Positions 11,672-20,544 of a stretch of 64,000 nt of DNA are shown in pieces; the first letter of the stretch is position 1; every line of letters starts with the position of its first letter. The DNA is from Isoetes taiwanensis (Eukaryota; Streptophyta; Lycopodiopsida; Isoetales; Isoetaceae), in NCBI GenBank assembly GCA_021234155.1, contig JAJEKV010000038.1, positions 11,239,190 through 11,303,189 of the forward strand, read 5' to 3'. Under the pieces are notes generated by a model. It was not told the DNA's origin and did not search any database. It saw only the letters and a program-made list of their open reading frames with translations. Position numbers and translations under genes: made by a program.

Positions 11672-13409
11672 TGATTGCTCTCTGCCTGGTTCAAAGAGCA
11701 AGTCACAGGAAGGGATGCGGTCTGGACCTCCAAGACACTTCTGGTGGTGTCTACACCTTGCGAATCCTTTAAAGCAAGGCCAATGGCAATAATATTATAC
11801 TCTTTTTTTTTTCTTTTCTTTTTTAACAAAACGGAATTTGGCAAGATATGGAGGTGGCTACAGAGATCAAGGCAATCTGATTGATAGTGGAAAGGTCAAG
11901 GCAATTCAGCAGAATTGGGCTTTTTATGTGTTTTTTTTTCTTTTTTTCTCATATGAGAGTATGCAATCGGAAGAAAGGTCTCGTATCAATGGAAGATCTT
12001 AGTAGCTAGTTTTGAATAAGGCAAATAAATAAAGAGTGCTGAAAGATAACAACTAAGATAACAACTGACTTGAACCAAATGAAATGGAAGCAAAACCATC
12101 AATTGACAACTTACACAAGTAGCTTGCACGTTTTGGGACACAGCAAAAGCACTGCATTATCATAGTTTGCAAGATCGATTGATCATTGGATTACAACATG
12201 TACTACTGCTTGGAAGCAAAGTTTTATGTAAAACATGTAACAATGATGAACATAGCAATTTGCATCAGAACTTTCGAACCATATCTGGCAACCAACTCCA
12301 AATACCAACAACGGAACACAATAAACCACACTTCACCCTGATCAAGCATGCATCAGAGCCATTTGGCGACTTCTCTCTTCGTTGACAAGAACTCCAGTGA
12401 CTCCAGTGATTCCAGAACAGTCCCGAATGAGCCCCCCGTTTCTTTTCCTGCCTGCCTCTTTAACAGATCGATTCCCTGGCCGCAAATCCTCCGTAGATCT
12501 TCTGTTATACCTGTAAGATTGCATCATTTGCTGGCCGAATCCCTTAGCTCTATTCTTGGCATGCATCCTTGCAATTTCGAAATTCCCACAGGTCTACGTC
12601 TAGGTCTTGGAGAGGAACGGCATGGAAAAAGCAAAGGTAATGGTCTAGGGTTTGGAGACAAGAAACGAAAATGTGGACAGAAGGCAAATGTGAAGGTGGA
12701 AAATGAAAAACAGTTCTGCCTTGTATACATAGTTTTCTTGTACTTCTATTTTTTTTCTTTTTTTGGGCCATTTGGGCATAGAATACCCCATATTGGAAAG
12801 TAGAAGCAACATGGGTGATATTTATGGCATAGATAAGCTCACATGGCATGGTTTTTCTCCCTTTTTTTTTTTGAACAGAGTAATTGACGAGTAGGCAGAA
12901 CTAGTGAGGTCGTATGAAGGCAATGATTCTCAATTGGGATTTTTATAGGCACGAAGATGATGGAACAAGCGGAGAGTTAACAACCTGTGGGGAATTCAGA
13001 AATAGCAACTAAATAATGCTTACCAACTTTGTCACCATTAATGTATCACGTCCTCAACTTATGCGCAGCATCCTTCAAATGTCAGATCCATGCTCCAATT
13101 TCCTTCAAATGTGCGCTCCAAATATTTGCTCCCGTCTACGTAACCTCCATATCATGCACCCTGGTCAGCGTGTTGTAACTGCAATGCTCTGAAAGGTATT
13201 TAGCAGAATGCTTGGAGTATTTAGCAGATTGCTAAAGCTGTGTCCCTTATGCAACGTGCTTGAGAACAGAAATAGAGAATGCTGTGGACAGTGGAGAGTT
13301 ATGGGTCAATGCAAGGTGAGATGGATGCATTGATGGTTTTAGCATATGCCGAACAAAATGCTCTAACTAAATGCATGTTTTCTGTTGGGCACCAAAATGG
13401 TGGCCAACA
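11672..13409 (-). repeat. gypsy 3' LTR
   Basis: 1738 bp, TG...CA ends, near-identical to 18776-20539. It contains a T-rich tract (about 11800-11825) and several long antisense open frames that recur in the other LTR and are not genes. Confidence 0.9.
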
Positions 13410-13442
13410 TATGCCCCAAAAGAAGAGGCTGGTCCCTTCAGC

Positions 13443-14689
13443 CTATGGCCAAAAGGGTTTCAAGTGTGCACCACTTGTCTGATTTGGCAAGTAGATGCCA
13501 CTTATAGTCTTAAGCACATAAGTATGATGCCCTGCTATTTTGTCGATGATGTATGGACCTTTCCAGCAAGTCTGAAATTTCTTCTTTTTTCCCTCCATAG
13601 CTTTATCCCATTTAAGCACGAGGTCACCCACAGAGAACATAGCGGCAGCTCCATGCTTCCGCAAAATCTGCAATCTATCCCTATTCTTCTTGAGTTGGAT
13701 GGAGAGATAAGCATTGTATCTGTCTTCTTCAAGCTCCTCCAGTTCTTCCAGCCTGTGTTTTACATCTGCCACCCTTCCAATGGACATTTCAACAGCAATT
13801 CTAAGAGATGGTACTTCTAATTCAATGGGTAATATAGCCTCTCTTCCATAAACCAATTGGAAAGGTGTGTAACCTGTGGAAACTCTCTCATTTGTTCTAT
13901 ACGCCCATAGTGTTGCATCCAAATGTGTGTGCCAATTTCTGCCTTGTTCATAAATCATTTTACTTAATATGCGTAACACCTGCTTATTGGAACTCTCAGC
14001 TTGCCCATTGCCATGCGGATAGTATGAGCTGGAAAGAACATGCTTCATCTGCAACCTGCGGGTTAACTCCTGCATCATCTCGTTCATAAAATGAGAACCC
14101 CTATCACTAATCAAAACTTGCGGAACACCAAACCTGCAGCAGATCTGATGATACACAAAGTTACAAACTACCTGTGCCGTTGCCGATCTTGATGGTATTG
14201 CTTCCACCCATTTTGTGAAATAGTCAGTTGCCATAAGTATGTAGGTATGGCCAGAAGCAGATGATGGTACTGGACCTATGAAGTCTAAACCCCAGGTGTG
14301 GAATGGAGCAAAGGTTGGGATTGTTGCAAGCTCGGCTAGACTAGTTTTCTTGGGTGCATAGTATTGACAAGCTTTGCATTTCAGAACATAGTTATGAGCA
14401 TCTTTAAATAGGGTAGGCCAAAAATACCACGCTCTTAGGAGGATTTGGTATGTAGCTGACCAGCAAAATGCCCCGAACAAGAACCATTGTGACACATCTC
14501 AAGTGCATATGCTTGTTCTTCTTCATTCAAGCATCGTTGTAAAATTCCTTCGGCCCCTTTTCTGCATAAAATACCATCCACCAACACAAACTTTGGAAGG
14601 TGATGCTTTACTCTCCTTTTCTCCAAGTTAGATACATGGGCTCGGGCAAGTCCAATCCACGCAACATGTATATATATGGCATCATCCAT
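13443..14689 (-). pseudogene. gypsy integrase
   Basis: Reading on the minus strand, 14689-14435 carries the start of the zinc-binding HHCC region (GHFAGQLHTKS). After a small frame change the next segment (14495-13443) continues with YFWPTLFKDA and CKACQYY. Then comes the DDE core: WGLDFIGPVP with the first Asp, LISDRGSHF with the second Asp, and HGNGQAESSNKQVL with the Glu. The C-terminal region (GDLVLKWDKAMEGKKKKF, KGPYIIDKI) is the usual gypsy integrase tail, ending at 13443 about 30 bp from the 3' LTR. The catalytic residues are intact; the break between the two segments makes this copy defective. Confidence 0.85.
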
Positions 14690-14715
14690 GAATCATGCAC
14701 AAATGTATAATTCGT

Positions 14716-15705
14716 TCACCTTGCCACATCCTCATCGAGGTTATATCTTCTTCCATAAATGCATATGGTAGGATTGCTCAGAATATTAATAGGTTTGATC
14801 GCAAAATCAAATTGGGCCAAATAAGACAACCACTTATGATGTTTTGCCTTCTTCAAGCACTTACTTCCCAGCAGGGCCATTGGATTCTTCTTCATTACAA
14901 CATCAGTGTGAGCCTTCACAAGTAGATGCTCGTGCTTCTGGACTAAGAATATTAAAGCATATGCATACTTTTCCAAAACAGGGTACTTGATCTCCAAGTC
15001 TTTGAGTTGCTTTCCCGAATAGCATATCACATCGTATCCCTTCTGCTCCCTTTTCTGGCAGAGTGCTACTCCAACGGCCCATCTGGTCACTGTAAGAAAG
15101 GCAGTGAACGGCATGTTGAGTTTATGTGGTACAAGCACTGTTTCGCTTTTCATGAGCTGCAGAATTCTCTCAAATGATGTTTGGCACTCAGTATTCCATA
15201 CTATTGGTGTGCACTTGCTCTGGCCCTTTGGTAAATTGCCAACCCGCGTGAGTTTACTAATTGGACCCAATAAATGGGAGAAGTTTGGTATATGTATTCT
15301 CAGAAAAGACATCATGCCAATTAGCTTTCTTACCTCCTTCACTGTCCTCGGAATTGGCAGCTTTTGAATAATTTCAGTTTTATCTTGGGAGATTTGAATG
15401 CCTCTAGTTGAGAGGTAATGCCCCAAAAGCACTCCTCCCTCCTTAAAGAAATGGCACTTACTAGGGTTCAAACACACCCTAGATTTTTTGCTAAGCTCGA
15501 AGACCTCCTTCAACCTGCACAAATGCTCCTCCCTTGTATTAGCCAAGCATAGGTCGTCCAAAAAAATTCCAAGCCCTTTGTTTAACATGGAACCATAGAC
15601 CATTGCCATGCATCTCTGGAATGTTGCTGGCGCGTTCATTAAACCGAATGGCATTACCTTCATCGCATATGTTCCCCATGGCGTAATAAATGCAGTCTTA
15701 GGCAT
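14716..15705 (-). pseudogene. gypsy reverse transcriptase (C part) and RNase H
   Basis: The 329-codon segment carries the RT fingers/palm motifs KTAFITPWGTYAMKVMPFGLMNAPATFQ and the catalytic IFLDDLCLA (YxDD type, here FLDD). Thumb and connection follow (SKCHFFKEGGVLLGH, GMMSFLRIHIPNFS), then a standard RNase H (FTAFLTVTRWAVGVALCQ, YSGKQLKDLEIKYPVLEK). One nucleotide just upstream (about 15740) shifts it out of frame with the preceding segment, which holds the start of the same RT. Confidence 0.9.
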
Positions 15706-15741
15706 GTCCTTTTGACAAAGCAGAGATATCGGTTGAAGCCA

Positions 15742-16719
15742 CTAAAACAAATCCATAAATGAAAATACTTCCTTAGTTGCTGCTTGATACAACAATTCCT
15801 CTTGGAATGGTAATGGGTAATGATCTTTTAATGTTGCCTTATTAAGATCCTGATAATCCACACATACTCTTACCTTTTTGTTCTTCTTAAGCACTGGCAC
15901 AATGCAAGAAACCCATGTGGGATTTTCAATTTCAAATATAAAACCGACCTGCAGTAATTTATCTATCTCCTCCTTCACCATATTCAGCAAATGTGGATTT
16001 ATTCTTCTCATCTTATGCTTCACTGGTTTGGCTCCCTCCTTAAGATTGATGTGAAATTCACAAATTTCAGGAGGTATCCCTTTTAACTCACCATAATCCC
16101 AAGCAAAGCAGTCTGCAAATTCAGCAAACATTTTGGATAACTCCTCCTTTTCTTGATCGGTTGCCATTAATCCTACTTGCAGTGTTCTTAGCTTGCCATT
16201 TTTTTGGACTGTAACTTCACAAGCATCAGCACAATCACTAGTACTTATGGTGAAAATCTCACACATATGTCTATCTGCCCCTTGTGGTAACTCCTCTTCC
16301 TTGACTGCCCCTTCAGTGAGTGCTTCCATTATTATTCTTTTGCAAAGAGCATCTGCTTCGCCATTTTGTGCCCTCGGTACATGTGTGATGCATACTTCTT
16401 TAAACTTCCCAAGCAATTCCATGGCCCGTTGATAAGGCTGCTCTAAATGGGCACTCTTCACCTGATAAATTTGCCTGATTTGATTGCATACCAGCTCCGA
16501 ATCCCCAAATACCTGCAAGTGGTCAATTTGTTTATCCAAGGCTAGGCTTAACCCCGTAATCAAAGTTGCATACTCTGCCATGTTATTTGTACAAAGGGGA
16601 ATGGACTGGCCGTGTTGCAATATCAATTCATGTTGGGTTCCTCTCATGATGATACCTATAGACGCTAAACCTATTTTCTTGGAGACCCCACCATCAAACT
16701 CTGAGATAAGCTTGTGCAT
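15742..16719 (-). pseudogene. gypsy extra RNase H fused to RT N-terminus
   Basis: One 325-codon frame. Residues about 1-130 form an archaeal/plant-type RNase H: FDGGVSKKIGLASIG (first Asp), NNMAEYATLITGLSLA (Glu), VFGDSELVCNQI (Asp) and HVPRAQNGEADALC (final Asp). It is followed in the same frame by the N-terminal RT region (FAEFADCFAWDYGELKGIPP, HKMRRINPHLLNMVKEEIDKLL, VRVCVDYQDLNKATLKDHYPLP). The standard gypsy RNase H lies separately after the RT, so the element has two RNase H domains. In described Tat elements the extra domain sits after the first RNase H and before the integrase; here it precedes the RT. All four acidic residues are visible. Confidence 0.85.
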
Positions 16720-16922
16720 TAATGGACTCTACAAGGTTTGGTTGGTTGGTAACTTTTAGTTCAAGTGTGAGTTCATACTAACCGGCACAAACCCGGTGTT
16801 GCCTCTTCTGCTTACGCTAGCTAGATGGCGGCAACTCAAGACTTTTGGGGTGTTTTCGTGTATAGATTCTTTGCTCTATTATGGCCGTCGATATATGACA
16901 CTCTCCTTTGCTCCAAATAGGC

Positions 16923-17204
16923 CTAGCATCTCTTCTTTGTGAGCCAGGTCCTACCTAAAAGCAAATCATAGCTACGCATCTTTGTGAATTGTGCGCAAAT
17001 GCTATCACCATGAAACTTGCTCTCGACTTGACACCTAGAATATTCAGTTTGACATTCCGACCACCCTATTTGGGCTGATTTGTTGGTTGAACCCTTAATA
17101 ATTAGCGGTGAGGATGATGTGACTGCGGACCTAACCTTGACATAATGTGATATGGCATGACATTTACACCAGACCCCCGTCAATAATGACATTTGATATC
17201 GCAA
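16923..17204 (-). pseudogene. gypsy protease region
   Basis: A short frame lies between the zinc knuckles and the RNase H/RT segment. The end MRSYDLLLGRTWLTK matches the conserved 'ydvILGr.WL' block that closes retropepsin domains of Tat-type gypsy elements. The catalytic D(S/T)G is not in this frame, so the domain is incomplete or frameshifted. Confidence 0.6.
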
Positions 17205-17657
17205 AATCTCCTATTTGAGCGAGCAAGTTAGTACCGGGATCTTCAAAATTTGCCTCACTAACTAACAAAGTGTTTGCACTCTCATTAGTGGAACCTTCAC
17301 GACCCTATCAACCTAAGGAAACTTTGTTTATAAGAAGGAGACTCTTTGAACAATGATAATGGGTCTATGCTTACCTTGGTGTTTTTAGCGGTGTTCAACT
17401 TGGGCGTCAAGGTTTTTGTCATTGCCCACTCTGATTTGGGGATGGGGGCTGGCGGCACTTTTAGTCCATCCGGCTGGTCTTGTTTGTGTTCGCTCTTTTA
17501 GCTCTTTTGACCTGCCCTCCAGTAACCTAGTCACGGCCATCCACGGATGTTAAATTGTCATCACATGTTTCAATAAGGCATGTGTTAACCTCGACCACTT
17601 TCTTAGCTCCTTAGCTTTCTCATATGCCATTACTTAGGGAATTTAACATCATGCCTG

Positions 17658-17849
17658 TTAGATTACGATGTATGAACACACGGGGCAATCTTTATCATAG
17701 TGTCCAATTTTATCGCATCGTGGACAAGGCCTCTTGTAGCATGTCTCTTCTGTGTGACCCGTTCTCTTGCAATGGTCGCAAACACCGGCAGCTGGGCCCT
17801 TAGTTAATTCCCTCATATTCCTTTGCATTTCTTCCATCATAGTCTTCAT
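17658..17849 (-). pseudogene. gypsy Gag zinc knuckles
   Basis: Two CCHC knuckles stand in tandem: CDHCKRTGHTEETC and CPRCDKIGHYDKDC (both C-x2-C-x4-H-x4-C). These are the nucleocapsid part of Gag that binds element RNA. The frame is separated from the capsid part upstream by stops. Confidence 0.85.
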
Positions 17850-18061
17850 TTGCTCACTAAAACTGTTCTGTTGCTTAGTAAAGCTGTATCTTCATTTCTT
17901 CCTGCTTTGCTTTTTCGGTTCTTCTTGAGTAAGCCTCAATTGCTCCTTCAAATCCATGATCTCCCTTTTCTCACCTTTCTCTGTTCTAAGCGCATAAACT
18001 GAAGAGTAATTGTTAGAATACTTCGATTGATGCCTTCTACCCAATATCGGTAGTTCTATAT

Positions 18062-18460
18062 TCAGGGCTCACGGTAATTCTCGCAGGTTGAAAGACTCAA
18101 TGATTTTGCTTTGTTAAATACCTGCGAGATGGTAGTGAATTCACCAGCTTCAAACATCTTAGTGAGTTTATAGCTTATTCTTGGTTTCATTCTCAGACCA
18201 TATATAAAAAAGTGAATCACTGTTGGAAGAGCATTCTCTATATGTCTTTCCTGGCATACCTTGAGATAATGTGAAAATCTCTCTATGTCTCCAGCTTGAA
18301 GTTGGAAGGTATGCAACTCATGGACCAAGGTTCCTGTGCTGAGTGCTACACCGAACCTTGTAATAAAAGAGTTACACAAAGAATCCCAAGTTAGTTCTTC
18401 ATGCATAGTGAAATGCTCATACCACAGCTTGGCTTTCCCTTTCATGCATTTTTCGAACAT
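18062..18460 (-). pseudogene. gypsy Gag capsid region
   Basis: A 132-codon segment with the retrotransposon Gag signature: GKAKLWYEHFTMHEELTWDS, then LCNSFITRFG and the HELHTFQLQAGDIERFSHYL block. It lies between the primer-binding site and the zinc knuckles, as expected for Gag. Confidence 0.8.
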
Positions 18461-18755
18461 GGAAATTTTATCTCCTCTCCTCCTGCCATGTAGCTCATAG
18501 TAGTCTTCAAAGGTGTCGAGGAACTTCGGTGGGATTCAAGAACCATCAAATCGGGGAGGCGATGGTGCAAGTGGTGCTAAAAGCATTCCAAGTTCGGTGG
18601 ATAAAACCCTGCATTCCCTTGCCCCTGCATTCCCACGCCCCATATCTTACGGTAGTGGCCCTTGGTTGGTAGCTGACTGACTATCAGCCACCTCCTCAAC
18701 CCTTCTTACCATTTCTTAAAATCTGCAACAGCACAATGACTTTCCAGGAAAACTT

Positions 18756-18773
18756 ATCTCGGTAGGACCTCCA
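18756..18773 (-). other. gypsy primer-binding site, probably tRNA-Gln
   Basis: Two bases inside the 5' LTR the minus strand reads TGGAGGTCCTACCGAGAT. It is complementary to a tRNA 3' end of the form ...CTCGGTAGGACCT-CCA, which is the acceptor and T-arm pattern I associate with plant tRNA-Gln. The PBS role is clear from position and TGG start; the tRNA identity is from memory. Confidence 0.7.
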
Positions 18774-18775
18774 AA

Positions 18776-20539
18776 TGATTGCTCTCTGCCTGGTTCAAAG
18801 AGCAAGTCACAGGAAGGGATGCGGTCTGGACCTCCAAGACACTTCTGGTGGTGTCTACACCTTGCGAATCCTTTAAAGCAAGGCCAATGGCAATAATATT
18901 ATACTCTTTTTTTTTTCTTTTCTTTTTTAACAAAACGGAATTTGGCAAGATTTGGACGTGGCTACAGAAATCAAGGCAATGTGATTGATAGTGGAAAGAT
19001 CAAGGCAATTCAGCAGAATCAGGCTTTTTATGTGTTTTTTTTTCTCTTTTTCTCATATGAGAGTATGCAATCGGAAGAAAGGTCTCGTATCAATGGAAGA
19101 TCTTAGTAGCTAGTTTTGAATAAGGCAAATAAATAAAGAGTGCTGAAAGATAACAACTAAGATAACAACTGACTTGAACCAAATGAAATGGAAGCAAAAC
19201 CATCAATTGACAACTTATACAAGTAGCTTGCACGTTTTGGGACACAGCAAAAGCACTGCATTATCAGAGTTTGCAAGATCGATTGATCATTGGATTACAA
19301 CATGTACTACTGCTTGGAAGCAAAGTTTTATGTAAAACATGTAACAATGATGAACATAGCAATTTGCATCAGAACTTTCGAACCATATCTGGCTGATTGT
19401 GATGACTGCAACCAACTCCAAATACCAACAACGGAACACAATAAACCACACTTCACCCTGATCAAACATGCATCAGAGCCATTTGGCGACTTCTCTCTTC
19501 GTTGACAAGAACTCCAGTGACTCCAGTGATTCCAGAACAGTCCCGAATGAGCCCCCCGTTTCTTTTCCTGCCTGCCTCTTTAACAGATCGATTCCCTGGC
19601 CGCAAATGCTCCGTAGATCTTCTGTTATACCTGTAAGATTGCATCATTTGCTGGCCGAATCCCTTAGCTCTGTTCTTGGCATGTATCCTTGCAATTTCAG
19701 AATTCCCACAGGTCTACGTCTAGGTCTTGGAGAGGAACGGTATGGTATTGGCAAAAAGCAAAGGTAATGGTCTAGGGTTTGGAGACAAGAAACGAAAATG
19801 TGGACAGAAGGCAAATGTGAAGGTGGAAAATGAAAAACAGTTCTGCCTTGTATACATAGTTTTCTTGTACTTCTATTTTTTTTCTTTTTTTGGGCCATTT
19901 GGGCATAGAATACCCCATATTGGAAAGTAGAAGCAACATGGGTGATATTTATGGCATAGATAAGCTCACATGGCATGGTTTTTCTCCTTTTTTTTTTTGA
20001 ACAGACTAATTGACGAGTAGGCAGAACTAGTGAGGTCGTATGAAAATATGGCAATGATTCTCAATTGGGATTTTTATAGGCACGAAGATGTGGAACAAGC
20101 GGAGAGTTAACAACCTGTGGGAAATTCAGAAATAGCAACTAAATAATGCTTACCAACTTTGTCACCATTAATGTATCACGTCCTCAACTTATGCGCAGCA
20201 TCCTTCAAATGTCAGATCCATGCTCCAATTTCCTTCAAATGTGCGCTCCAAATATTTGCTCCCGTCTACGTAACCTCCGTATCATGCACCCTGGTCAGCG
20301 TGTTGTAACTGCAATGCTCTGAAAGGTATTTAGCAGAATGCTTGGAGTATTTAGCAGATTGCTAAAGCTGTGTCCCTTATGCAACGTGCTTGAGAACAGA
20401 AATAGAGAATGCTGTGGACAGTGGAGAGTTATGGGTGAATGCAAGGTGAGATGGATGCATTGATGGTTTTAGCATATGCTGAACAAAATGCTCTAACTAA
20501 ATGCATGTTTTCTGTTGAGCACCAGAATGGTGGCCAACA
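18776..20539 (-). repeat. gypsy 5' LTR
   Basis: 1764 bp, TG...CA ends. Compared with the other LTR it has an extra 16 bp near 19394, a few extra bases near 19742 and 20042, and scattered substitutions. Confidence 0.9.
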
Positions 20540-20544
20540 GGTCC
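20540..20544. repeat. Right target-site duplication of gypsy element (GGTCC)
   Basis: Matches 11667-11671; the methyltransferase reading resumes immediately after it (TGCTGGAAACTC...). Confidence 0.9.

Larger units (their letters stand above)
11672..20539 (-). mobile_element. Complete Ty3/gypsy LTR retrotransposon (Tat-like), inserted in methyltransferase gene
   Basis: An 8868-bp element lies on the minus strand. Its 5' LTR is 18776-20539 and its 3' LTR is 11672-13409. Both LTRs have TG...CA ends and the insertion has a 5-bp duplication, GGTCC. The coding order on the minus strand is gag and zinc knuckles (about 18460-17658), protease (about 17204-16923), an RNase H-like domain fused to the RT start (16719-15742), RT and standard RNase H (15705-14716), then integrase (14689-13443). 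The integrase style (WGLDFIGPVP, DYFTKWVEAIP, STGYTPFQLVYG) resembles the Tat lineage. The LTRs differ by several substitutions and by indels (for example 16 bp around 19394), and the ORFs are broken, so this is a moderately old insertion. Confidence 0.9.

Noticed and set aside
12348-12803. Open frames of 100-150 codons in the gypsy LTRs
   Set aside because: They recur in both LTRs, run antisense to the element and have no recognisable domain.
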